A DNA stretch of 64,000 nucleotides from Phycisphaerae bacterium (GTDB lineage Bacteria > Planctomycetota > Phycisphaerae > Phycisphaerales > UBA1924): positions 1,488,001 through 1,552,000 of the forward strand of contig JAUIES010000001.1 of assembly GCA_030429705.1 (NCBI GenBank), in the 5' to 3' direction. The position numbers and the translations under genes are program-made. Of this stretch, positions 1 through 8,660 are shown piece after piece. Every line of letters starts with the position of its first letter. Position 1 is the first letter of the stretch. The notes under the pieces are model-generated. The model saw nothing but the letters and a program-made list of their open reading frames with translations, was not told where the DNA came from and did no database searches.

Positions 1-3000
1 GTGACGGTGCCGTTCGACATCCACACTTGTCCCGCGCGGAATGTCGGCGCATCAACAACCATCTCGAACTCGGGTGTTCCAAGTGTCGGGTCCGTGTGTG
101 CAACGAAGTCAACCGTTGCAGTCACGCGATCGAGTTCGATGCCGGCGTTCATTGATCCATCCTGCACCATGAGCCTGCCCAATATGTCGAGTCGTGAACC
201 GGCAACTGATTGTGCATAGAGCAGGTGGCCGCCCTCCAGTTGCAAAGGGCCGTTGACTGTGACCGAGAGTTGATCGAGGACCGACGAGATGGATGATGGC
301 AACAGTGCCTGCAATTCTGGTGTGAGACTTGTCGCGTCGAGCGAGAACGCAAGATCGGCTTGTTTCTGCTGGTCCGCCGAGGCGAGGTCGCCGACTTCAA
401 ACCGACCGTCCAGCCGCCCGGACCAGTTCGAGGCATCAAAAGCAAGTTGCTGAATCTTGGCCTGTCCATCTTGAAACGCGATCGAACCTTCGGTGAAGCC
501 GAGGTTGACGCGTTGCTCGTTGTATGTAAATTCGATGCGGTGTGGATTGATGTACAGCGATGTCAAGTCAAATTGCCGACCAGGCGTGACCGATACAGCA
601 GCAGTGAGATCGAGCGTGCCCGCCGGGTCGGCATCCGCAAGGAATCGACCAATGGAGTCGGCATCGGCGGGGAGAAATCGGCCGATGACACGACTGTCAT
701 AGTTCACACCGGTCAAGGTTGCTGATAACACGCTCGCAGCCGCGGCATCACCCGAGTCGACAATCTCTGTGCTCGTCAGGTTGCTCAGCGGTAGCGTGCC
801 TTGCAGTTCCGCCCGGGCGAATGGCTCGCGATCGATCAGTACACGACCTCCGAACTGTTCAATGTAAACAGCCGACCGTTGCCCTTTGGATATCCGAATG
901 CTGCCTGTTGATTCGACGATGGTCATATCGAGATCGCGAGCGCGAATCGTCAGGTCCCGCGCTTGATCGATCGTGAGCACCGTTTCCGGCAGTGACTCAT
1001 TGATAGTCTGATGGTTGAGATTGACCGCAATGGTGCCGGTTGGTCTGAATCGCTCTCGCAGATCATGCAGTTGCTGTGCAGCTGGCTGGTCAACCCAGGC
1101 GATTAACTGTTCAACCGGGTGTGTGAGAACAAGGCTTGGCAGGGACGCAGACAGCGATTGGATCTGCATGACATTCTGCGCTGCGTCGCCGTACGCGATG
1201 TTGGCTTGAAGCGAGGCTGCAGCGGGATGATTGTCGTGACCACTGACAAGATCAGCGCCAAGATCAAGTCGCAGTGATGACGGATCGGCGTAAATCGCAC
1301 CCTGAATGTTGGCAAGTTGGAGAGCATCAACAACACCGCCTTGCGAGGGGGTCCATCCATCAATGGTCGCTGTGATCGATTGTGGCGTGACATCGACAAC
1401 ATATGGCGGTCGGTTTGGCTGACCAATCTGCGCGATGCAATCGATGGTTCCACGCAAGCCAAGACTGCCCAACAGTTCGCGTGCGTTCATGGTGCCAGGT
1501 GCCGCGTCCGGGTCGCCCGGAATGGCGTTAATAAGTAGTGGCGTGATCGGTATGTCGGTCGCAGTGATAGTGATCTTCGGGAGGGCATCTTCATTCGTCA
1601 GCCCGGCAAGGGCTTCGACCTGGGCAGAACCACCTGCGAGCGTGTAGAAGTGCCCCTCGCTACTCGAAATTGACGCGGTGTTCTCCTGAATGCGTATCGT
1701 GACATCTTCAGCGACAATCGGAAGCGGGAACTGCTCGGGCACAAACCCGGCGCGCGGCACATGAACAGTGACATCGATGTCCCAGATATTCTCTTCACCA
1801 AGATGACGGAAGATGTCAATATCGACCGATGACCGGCCGCCGAGCGCAAATGGCGGAACTTCAACAAGCGATGTGAGTTCGGCAAGACGATCACGCTGTT
1901 CATCTGAGAGCGTGTTCGCTGAAGATCGGAGCGACTCGAGTTCAGACGCGCGATCGCGCGCCTCCCTCGGCGTTTGAATGAGGTTCTGCTCGCGCAGCGT
2001 TCGGTACCGCTCTCGATTGAGCAGTGCGTCGTAGAGATCCTGATGTTGCACTCCCAACGCGGTGCGCAGCCTTGAATCAAGCGGCACATCCGTCACACTG
2101 ATGTCGATCTTGGCTTGAGCGATCGGTCCGAGAGGGCCGATTTCACCGGTCGCCTGTAAGCGGGCTCCGGATGCCGATTCACCGGTTATATCTCGAAGAA
2201 ACAGCGTGTTGTCAGCGATTTCGAGGATGCCGGTGAGATTGGTGAACGCATAAGGGAACTCGCGGTACGAGGCAACGCCGTCGAATAAATGGATGAGTCC
2301 TTCGGCGGCAGGTTCATCCGCAGGCTCCGACCGCGCGACCGTCAGATCGAGCGCAACTTCGGCGGTCGGGCTGGAGAAGATCTCAAGCTGTTCGCGCACA
2401 AACTCGGGGACATACCCGAGGCGTTCAAGATTCTCGGCAAGTCGCACGCGGCCCACATGAATATCACACGAAAACGGTGAATCGATTGAGAGCGATTCTG
2501 CTGTGAAAGTTGCTGTTGCGGGAACACCATCAATGAACCCGGCAACATCCGCAAACACACCATTCGCGTTGATGTGAATTGTGCCGTTGACATCGGCCAT
2601 GTGTCCTCTGGCGAGCGGTGTCTGTTCAACCGGGAGATCCAACTGAACGGACTCAAGTGTCGCGCGAAGATCGATGCCACCATCCTTGAAAATGGTAAGA
2701 TCGGTTGGCAGCACGCGTCCCTGCAATGCGAGTGATTGGTGCAGGGCGCGTAGGTGAGACGGGATGGCTTCGTTTGGCCAATCGGCGATATCGAGTTCAT
2801 CCAGCGTGACATCTGTTCGATCCGGTCGAATCGTGGCGATGATCTGAAATGGCGATTGTTCCGGCATGTGCTGAACAAGCGTGAGGATGTGCGTTTGTGG
2901 TTCGGTCGTGGGCGCAAGCGTCGCCTCGATCGGAATTCGGCGCAGCAGGCTGTAGTCAGACTGGGTGTGTTCACCGAGTTCAAGAACACCGCCAGTGACC

Positions 3001-3476
3001 TTGACAATTGGTAGATCGCTTGCGCCGCGAGGCGATTGCTTTTTGAATTGGATGGAGGCGATACTCCACGCACCAGATTCCATGTCTCGGCTCGCCCGGA
3101 GCACAGGTTCAACGATGTCGATCGAAGTAATGCTCGGGCTGCCCGACCGCAAACCTGAAACTGAAACCACAGCCGAAGTCGCCTGTAAGATCTGCGCCTG
3201 TGGGCCTTTGAGATCGCTCGCTGCGATTGACAGCCCTTCGATCGCGATCGTGCCGTTGGGGTTGATTGTGGCGCGGCGAATGTCCACCTGTGCGTCTGAA
3301 AGCGATCGCAGTTGCGTGAGAACGATGGAACGGGCAAGTGGGCCGCGCGTGAGCGTGATAAAAGCGACAGTCAGCACGAGCCCGAGCAGCAGAACGAGCA
3401 TGATGCAGCGACGACCCCATCGACGCGGTTTCCGGGCGTTCGGAGCATCGTTGTGTTTGGAAGGTTGCTCGTTCAT
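1..3476 (-). CDS. AsmA/TamB-like giant envelope protein, 3' end outside window
   Basis: The minus-strand frame starts at ATG 3476 and stays open for 1158 codons to the window edge, so its C-terminus is missing. Residues 1-23 are polar and basic, residues about 24-42 form one hydrophobic segment (IMLVLLLGLVLTVAFITL), and all the rest is extracytoplasmic. The long beta-rich body has recurring phrases such as 'ATINPNGTIAIEGLSI', 'LQATGEIGPLGPIAQAKI' and 'GRFEVGDLASADQQ', the pattern of AsmA, YhdP and TamB repeats. Those families are single-pass proteins spanning the periplasm and are linked to lipid transport or outer-membrane assembly. No catalytic motif was seen. It is divergent from radA across 56 bases. 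The superfamily assignment is by pattern only, and a generic DUF-type AsmA relative is equally possible. Confidence 0.7.
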   Translation of the reverse strand, partial: MNEQPSKHNDAPNARKPRRWGRRCIMLVLLLGLVLTVAFITLTRGPLARSIVLTQLRSLSDAQVDIRRATINPNGTIAIEGLSIAASDLKGPQAQILQATSAVVSVSGLRSGSPSITSIDIVEPVLRASRDMESGAWSIASIQFKKQSPRGASDLPIVKVTGGVLELGEHTQSDYSLLRRIPIEATLAPTTEPQTHILTLVQHMPEQSPFQIIATIRPDRTDVTLDELDIADWPNEAIPSHLRALHQSLALQGRVLPTDLTIFKDGGIDLRATLESVQLDLPVEQTPLARGHMADVNGTIHINANGVFADVAGFIDGVPATATFTAESLSIDSPFSCDIHVGRVRLAENLERLGYVPEFVREQLEIFSSPTAEVALDLTVARSEPADEPAAEGLIHLFDGVASYREFPYAFTNLTGILEIADNTLFLRDITGESASGARLQATGEIGPLGPIAQAKIDISVTDVPLDSRLRTALGVQHQDLYDALLNRERYRTLREQNLIQTPREARDRASELESLRSSANTLSDEQRDRLAELTSLVEVPPFALGGRSSVDIDIFRHLGEENIWDIDVTVHVPRAGFVPEQFPLPIVAEDVTIRIQENTASISSSEGHFYTLAGGSAQVEALAGLTNEDALPKITITATDIPITPLLINAIPGDPDAAPGTMNARELLGSLGLRGTIDCIAQIGQPNRPPYVVDVTPQSITATIDGWTPSQGGVVDALQLANIQGAIYADPSSLRLDLGADLVSGHDNHPAAASLQANIAYGDAAQNVMQIQSLSASLPSLVLTHPVEQLIAWVDQPAAQQLHDLRERFRPTGTIAVNLNHQTINESLPETVLTIDQARDLTIRARDLDMTIVESTGSIRISKGQRSAVYIEQFGGRVLIDREPFARAELQGTLPLSNLTSTEIVDSGDAAAASVLSATLTGVNYDSRVIGRFLPADADSIGRFLADADPAGTLDLTAAVSVTPGRQFDLTSLYINPHRIEFTYNEQRVNLGFTEGSIAFQDGQAKIQQLAFDASNWSGRLDGRFEVGDLASADQQKQADLAFSLDATSLTPELQALLPSSISSVLDQLSVTVNGPLQLEGGHLLYAQSVAGSRLDILGRLMVQDGSMNAGIELDRVTATVDFVAHTDPTLGTPEFEMVVDAPTFRAGQVWMSNGTV

Positions 3477-3520
3477 GGGGGAAGCACAATTTCTCCCGGG
3501 ATGGTAGTCCGTGGAGCGCG

Positions 3521-3526
3521 TATGCT
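3521..3526 (+). promoter_or_regulatory. -10 element of radA (leaderless type)
   Basis: TATGCT lies 6 bases before the radA ATG and no Shine-Dalgarno sequence is present. The transcript would start at or next to the start codon. Confidence 0.6.
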
Positions 3527-3532
3527 CGCGGA

Positions 3533-4900
3533 ATGGCGAAGTCCAAGCAGAACTATGCGTGCCGATCGTGCGGATCCCTTTTTACGAAGTGGCTCGGTCG
3601 ATGTCCTGATTGTGGGGGGTGGGATACCCTCGAAGAAATACAGGAATCGGGTACCGGAGCGCGTGCAGGGTGGGCAACACCACCGAGTGAAGCCCGCTCA
3701 ATCGCCGAGGTCGGGACCGATCCGAATGTCGCTCGTTGTGCGACCGGGATGAATGAATTTGACCGGGTCCTCGGCGTTTCGCCTGATGGCGGCATCGGCA
3801 TCGTACCCGGTTCAGTGCTGCTCGTGGGCGGTGAACCGGGCGTGGGCAAATCGACGCTGTTACTCCAGGCGGCGGGCGGCTGGGCGAATCGCGGTACGCG
3901 GGTGCTGTATGTCTCGAGCGAAGAATCAGCAGAGCAGGTTCGGCTCCGCGCCCAGCGCCTTGGTGTGGGAACCCCGGCGGAGCTGTTTTTGCTCGCAGAG
4001 ACCAATCTGGAGAAGATCAGCGAGCAGGCACGCAAGGTGAAACCAGCGATTGTGCTGATCGACTCCATTCAAATGACATTCAGTCATGAAATCGAATCTG
4101 CACCAGGGAGTGTCGCACAATTGCGGCGGTGTGGGTCAGATCTGGTCATGCTCGCCAAAGCAACGGGTACAGCGGTCGTGCTCGTCGGACATGTCACGAA
4201 GGATGGACAGCTCGCAGGCCCGAGGCTGCTCGAACATCTCGTCGATGCAGTGCTGTACTTTGAAGGTGATCGACTGGGCGCGACGCGGATCGTGCGTGCC
4301 GTCAAAAACCGCTACGGCGCCACATTGGAACTGGGTATTTTTACCATGACCGGTCGCGGGCTCGAACAGTTGCCCGGGGGGGCGAGTATTTCTGCTGAGC
4401 GCGTCGATGCCGGGCCCGGCGCTGTGGTGTGTCCGGTCGTGCATGGTTCACGGTGTGTGCTGGCAGAAGTGCAGGCGCTCACCGCGACGGGCTTTCTGGG
4501 GTCCGCCAAACGGAAGAGTTCGGGTCTCGACACCAGCCGACTTGCGATGATCATCGCGGTCCTCGAACAGCACGGCGGCTTGCGCCTTGCCGACCGCGAT
4601 GTGTTCGCACAGACCGTCGGCGGCATGCGCATCGTTGAGCCGGCAGCCGATCTGGCGCTGCTCTTGGCGATTGCGGGCGCTGAACGCGGCAAGGGCCTCG
4701 AACAAGGGGTGTGTGTTGTTGGTGAGGTCAGCCTATCAGGACGAATAGGTCCGGTAGGTCAGGCGGACATGCGGCTCACTGAGGCTGTTCGACTGGGCTA
4801 TCGCCGCATACTCGGGCCTGAGATGGGCAGTGAGGTAAACAGCGCGATCGACTTTGTACCAGTTCGGTCCGTCGCAGCGGCTCTGGAGCACCTCGGGTAA
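3533..4900 (+). CDS. radA: DNA repair protein RadA/Sms
   Basis: RadA is a RecA-like, DnaB-like ATPase that drives branch migration in recombinational repair. The 455 residues match the usual length. The N-terminal zinc finger is C10-x2-C13...C24-x2-C27. Walker A GEPGVGKST starts near residue 100, and the RadA-specific KNRxG motif is KNRYG at 258-262. The C-terminal part is Lon-protease-like without a catalytic serine (motifs GGMRIVEPAADLALLLAI and GEVSLSGRIGPV). The ATG start follows the leaderless -10 at 3521-3526. It is monocistronic and divergent from the AsmA-like gene. The assignment is secure. Confidence 0.96.
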   Translation: MAKSKQNYACRSCGSLFTKWLGRCPDCGGWDTLEEIQESGTGARAGWATPPSEARSIAEVGTDPNVARCATGMNEFDRVLGVSPDGGIGIVPGSVLLVGGEPGVGKSTLLLQAAGGWANRGTRVLYVSSEESAEQVRLRAQRLGVGTPAELFLLAETNLEKISEQARKVKPAIVLIDSIQMTFSHEIESAPGSVAQLRRCGSDLVMLAKATGTAVVLVGHVTKDGQLAGPRLLEHLVDAVLYFEGDRLGATRIVRAVKNRYGATLELGIFTMTGRGLEQLPGGASISAERVDAGPGAVVCPVVHGSRCVLAEVQALTATGFLGSAKRKSSGLDTSRLAMIIAVLEQHGGLRLADRDVFAQTVGGMRIVEPAADLALLLAIAGAERGKGLEQGVCVVGEVSLSGRIGPVGQADMRLTEAVRLGYRRILGPEMGSEVNSAIDFVPVRSVAAALEHLG

Positions 4901-5019
4901 GCCGAACGCGTGTTTATTTCTTCTGTAATCGTGACTTGGGCGTGACTTGGTCTTGACACGGCGCTCGATTTACGGGAGCATCGGATGGTGGTCCGATTCC
5001 AGTGTGGTTCGGGTCGTCC

Positions 5020-5044
5020 TATAACGCAAATAGTTAGAGGGGAA
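5020..5044 (+). promoter_or_regulatory. Possible -10 and Shine-Dalgarno site of the subtilase gene
   Basis: TATAAC at 5020-5025 could be a -10 box, followed by a short leader containing AGAGGGG at 5036-5042, 7 bases before ATG 5050. This gene therefore looks conventionally led, unlike radA. The -35 region is not convincing. Confidence 0.4.
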
Positions 5045-5049
5045 TATCC

Positions 5050-8000
5050 ATGGCATCATCCGCTGGCGGCCGATTTGGGTCGCGGAACCATCGTGCAACT
5101 TCACTCGTCCTCGGGTGCGGACTTGCGATCGCTGCTTGTCAAACCGCGAGCGCTCAGATCGCGTGGAAGTCATCGCCACAGGTCCATGCGATCTCGATGA
5201 CCGGGCTTGACATTCAGCGCACGCTCAACGGTTTTGCCAATACAGGCGAAGTTCGTCATGGTGTCATGCAACTGTCACGCATCACCACGATTGCTGAACG
5301 CGAGTATCTCGCGTCACTCGGTGTCGACCTGCTCCGTTCGCTCGGCGGAACCGCGTACCTTGTTGCCATTCAACCCAATGTCAACGCACAGCGGGTTTCG
5401 ACGAGCGGGCTCATTGCGCAGGTCGGCGAAATCGAGTTGCAGCACAAGATGCACCCCGATCTGAACGCCGGGCTGACCCACGACTGGATGATCGTGGATC
5501 GCGCCCAAGGCATCGATGGTCAACTCGAAGGCTCACGGTCGACCAACCTGGATGATAAAGACGCTGTCAGCCCGCGCGTGGCTGTCTATGTGATGATGCA
5601 CCGTGATGTTGACGCACTTGGTGCCGGTTTTGAAGCCGTCCTTCGCCATGGAGGCGAAGTGATGTCCATGGTCGAATCAGTCAACGCACTTGTTGTACAC
5701 ATGTCGCGAGACGCGGTCGGCGCGCTTGCCGGTGAAGATGTGGTGATGTGGGTCGAGCCGCCTCTACCCAAGTTCAGCACGACCAATGCATCCGCTCGCG
5801 CAATCATGGATGTCGAGACCGTCAACTCAGCTCCTTACGGGCTCGATGGCAGCGGCGTGGGCGTGCTCGTCTACGACGCGGGTCGCGTGTTCAACCACAG
5901 CGACTTCGGCAGCCGAATGACCGCAGGCGATACCGACGGCATCTCAGGTCACGCGACGCATGTCGCAGGCACCGTCGGGGGGGCTGGCACCTTGAACAGC
6001 ACCCACCGTGGTATGGCTCCTGGTGTAGACATTATTTCATACGGATTCGAAGTGGTCGGCGGTCTGCAACCAGGCTTCCTGTATACAGAACCCGGCGACT
6101 TTGAAGCCGACTACGACGAGGCCATGAACACGCATGGTGCGGACATCTCCAACAACTCCATTGGTTCCAATGTCGAATCGAACGGGTACGACTGCACCTG
6201 GCATGGCGATTATGGCCTGATGGCATCGTTGATCGACGAAGTCGTCGGTGGCAGCCTTGGCAACCCGTTCCGCATTGTCTGGGCGGCAGGCAACGAGCGA
6301 CAGGGCAGCCGGTGTGATATCGAAGGGTTTGGCGACTATTATTCCGTCGCCCCCCCCGGTAACGCCAAGAATCAGATTTCGGTTGGCGCGCTCAACTCCA
6401 ACAATGACTCCATGACCAGTTTTTCGAGTTGGGGTCCGACGGACGACGGTCGCCTCAAGCCGGATATCGCCGGCCCTGGTTGCCAGTCAGATGCTGACTT
6501 CGGTGTCACCAGTACCTCGAGTTCAAATGGGTACACCACCCTGTGCGGCACATCGATGGCGAGTCCGGCAGTCGCTGGTGTCAGTGCATTGATCCTTCAG
6601 CAGTGGCGTGCATCAAACCCGGGTGCTGACGACATGCGCAACGGTACACTCAAAGCCATCCTCGCCAACTCAGCGGTTGATCTGGGCAACACCGGTCCTG
6701 ACTATCAGTACGGGCACGGCTCGGTGCGTGCACCAGCAGCAGTTGACACTGTGCTCGAAGGGCGTGTGCTCGAAACCACCGTCGACCAGGGACAAACACA
6801 GTTTTATATTGCAGTTGTTGAACCGGGCGATGCCGAACTCAAGGTGACCATGTCGTGGGATGACCCGGCAGCGACACCCATGACGACCAGCGCGCTCGTC
6901 AACGATCTCGACATGCGGATCGTGGGCCCGAGTGGCACCGTGTACATGCCCTGGACGCTGGACCCGTCCAACCCCGGCGCACCTGCTGTTCAATCGACAG
7001 TCGATCGTCGAAACAATATTGAACAGGTCGCGATCACCGGCCCGACCCCGGGCGCCTATCGCGTCGAGATTACCGGATTCAACATTGCTGAAGGTCCGTC
7101 GCAGGTTGTCGGGGTTGCTTCAACCACCGAACTGTTCACCTGCTCTTCAGCCGGCATCGTCGGCATGAGTGGCAACCGACAGGCATGTTCAGCCACCATC
7201 GCAATCGATGTGGTTGACTGTGATCTGAATCTCGATGACGGTGTCATCGACACCGCGATGGTGTTGGTCACGAGCGACTCTGATCCGACCGGCGAAATGA
7301 TCACAGTCACCGAAATCGGTGCTGAGGTCTCGGTCTTCAGTGGGTCAATCGACATCAGTGAATCCGGCGGTGCTGGTGTGTTGCAGGTCGCTGAAGGTGA
7401 CACGATCACCGTCACATACATCGATGCAGACGATGGCAATGGCGGAACCAATGTCTCAGTCACAGCATCTGCCACGGTCGATTGTTCAGGACCGATGCTT
7501 GTGTCGACGAGCACGCCTTCCGTCGAAGCCCGCAGTGCGGTCATCGATGTCACTGTCAATGAAGACGCAGCGGTGACTGTTCGTTACGGCACGAGTTGCG
7601 GCGCTTTGACCAACTCGGTCAGTTCCGCGCAGTTGACAACGGGTCACTCGCTCGCGATCGGTGGGTTGGTCGATGACACGACTTACTACTACGCGATCGA
7701 CATGGTCGATTCTGCTGGCAACATGAGTTCGAGCGACAACAGTGGTGCGTGCTATTCGTTCACCACGCCCGGTATCCCCGACTTCATGACTGAGCAGTTC
7801 TCGTCCGGAAATGATCTGGTTGGCAAGATGGTGACATTCCATACGGACGGCAGTGAGGAAGATTTCTATCGCAGCTGCGCCGAAGATCTTGAAAGCGGGC
7901 TGCCTACCGATCCAACCGGGGGGACAACCATCTTCCTGTCGGACGATGACAGTGAACTGATCAATGTCAGTGGTGGCAACTCGGTGAGTCTCTATGGCAC

Positions 8001-8547
8001 TTCGTGGACCTCGTTCTATGTTGGGTCGAACGGCTATATCACCTTTGGTGGTAGCGACACCGACTACACCGAAGATCCATTCGATCACTTCTCGCAGCCT
8101 CGCATCTCCGGGTGGTTCGATGACCTGAATCCGAACAGCGGCGGGACAGTCAGTTACAAGCAGCTGAGTGATCGTGTCGCCGTGACCTACCAGAATCTCC
8201 CTGAGTACTTCTCGACCGGAGCCAACACATTCCAGATCGAGATGTTCTTTGACGGCACGATTCGCCTCAGTTATCTGAGCATGTCTTCAAGCGACGGCAT
8301 CGTGGGTCTGTCCGAAGGTGACGGCCTTGATCCGGCGTTCTTTGAGTCCGATCTTTCAAGCGAAGCCGGATGTAGCACATGTGTGCCCGACTTCACCGGC
8401 GATGGCGAACTGGACTTCTTCGACGCTCAGGACTTCCTGAATGCGTTCGCAGCGAACGATCCGCGTGCGGATCTCAACGCCGACACGCTGTTCGACTTCT
8501 TTGATGTGCAGCTGTATCTGAATCTGTTCAGCGCCGGTTGCCCGTAA
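5050..8547 (+). CDS. Secreted S8 subtilisin-like protease with dockerin-like C-terminus
   Basis: A 1165-residue exported serine protease. The signal peptide (TSLVLGCGLAIAACQTASAQ) probably ends near residue 36. A propeptide-like region follows, then the S8 domain with the catalytic triad Asp276 (LVYDAGR), His301 (GHATHVAGT) and Ser502 (GTSMASPAVAG). Downstream are a beta-sandwich region near 580-700, a second repeat-like region (GDTITVTYIDADDGNGGT), a fibronectin-III-like segment (DDTTYYYAIDMVDSAGN) and a WxG-type beta domain. The last 55 residues carry two EF-hand-like units, DFTGDGELDFFDAQDF and DLNADTLFDFFDVQLY, and end AGCP. The same tail ends two other secreted proteins here (25924-27309 and 56136-57440), so it is probably a sorting or anchoring module. 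A strong terminator follows. Confidence 0.9.
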   Translation: MASSAGGRFGSRNHRATSLVLGCGLAIAACQTASAQIAWKSSPQVHAISMTGLDIQRTLNGFANTGEVRHGVMQLSRITTIAEREYLASLGVDLLRSLGGTAYLVAIQPNVNAQRVSTSGLIAQVGEIELQHKMHPDLNAGLTHDWMIVDRAQGIDGQLEGSRSTNLDDKDAVSPRVAVYVMMHRDVDALGAGFEAVLRHGGEVMSMVESVNALVVHMSRDAVGALAGEDVVMWVEPPLPKFSTTNASARAIMDVETVNSAPYGLDGSGVGVLVYDAGRVFNHSDFGSRMTAGDTDGISGHATHVAGTVGGAGTLNSTHRGMAPGVDIISYGFEVVGGLQPGFLYTEPGDFEADYDEAMNTHGADISNNSIGSNVESNGYDCTWHGDYGLMASLIDEVVGGSLGNPFRIVWAAGNERQGSRCDIEGFGDYYSVAPPGNAKNQISVGALNSNNDSMTSFSSWGPTDDGRLKPDIAGPGCQSDADFGVTSTSSSNGYTTLCGTSMASPAVAGVSALILQQWRASNPGADDMRNGTLKAILANSAVDLGNTGPDYQYGHGSVRAPAAVDTVLEGRVLETTVDQGQTQFYIAVVEPGDAELKVTMSWDDPAATPMTTSALVNDLDMRIVGPSGTVYMPWTLDPSNPGAPAVQSTVDRRNNIEQVAITGPTPGAYRVEITGFNIAEGPSQVVGVASTTELFTCSSAGIVGMSGNRQACSATIAIDVVDCDLNLDDGVIDTAMVLVTSDSDPTGEMITVTEIGAEVSVFSGSIDISESGGAGVLQVAEGDTITVTYIDADDGNGGTNVSVTASATVDCSGPMLVSTSTPSVEARSAVIDVTVNEDAAVTVRYGTSCGALTNSVSSAQLTTGHSLAIGGLVDDTTYYYAIDMVDSAGNMSSSDNSGACYSFTTPGIPDFMTEQFSSGNDLVGKMVTFHTDGSEEDFYRSCAEDLESGLPTDPTGGTTIFLSDDDSELINVSGGNSVSLYGTSWTSFYVGSNGYITFGGSDTDYTEDPFDHFSQPRISGWFDDLNPNSGGTVSYKQLSDRVAVTYQNLPEYFSTGANTFQIEMFFDGTIRLSYLSMSSSDGIVGLSEGDGLDPAFFESDLSSEAGCSTCVPDFTGDGELDFFDAQDFLNAFAANDPRADLNADTLFDFFDVQLYLNLFSAGCP

Positions 8548-8575
8548 AGGCTTGCAAGTCAGTTGATTGCAGAAT

Positions 8576-8610
8576 CGGGCCCGGATTTTCACAATCCGGG
8601 CCCGTTTTTT
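8576..8610 (+). terminator. Rho-independent terminator of the subtilase gene
   Basis: A perfect 12-bp GC-rich stem (CGGGCCCGGATT, 8576-8587, pairing with 8593-8604) has a 5-base loop and is followed directly by six T residues. It lies 29 bases after the stop codon. Confidence 0.93.
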
Positions 8611-8649
8611 GTCAAGCGTGAGCGTTGGAGACAGAGTTTCGCTAGGGTG

Positions 8650-8655
8650 TATGCT
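8650..8655 (+). promoter_or_regulatory. -10 element of the FHA-phosphatase gene (leaderless type)
   Basis: TATGCT is 5 bases before the GTG start at 8661, with no Shine-Dalgarno sequence. Confidence 0.55.
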
Positions 8656-8660
8656 GCACT

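Noticed and set aside
2342-3337. A 331-codon open frame on the minus strand inside the AsmA-like gene.
   Set aside because: It is one of several long frames in GC-rich DNA. Its translation is rich in Arg, Ser and Cys without family features, whereas the frame starting at 3476 gives a membrane anchor and a coherent beta-rich protein over 1158 codons.
5050-8547. Cellulosome assignment for the dockerin-like tails.
   Set aside because: No cohesin, scaffoldin or carbohydrate-active catalytic domain is present, and the bodies are a protease and propellers.
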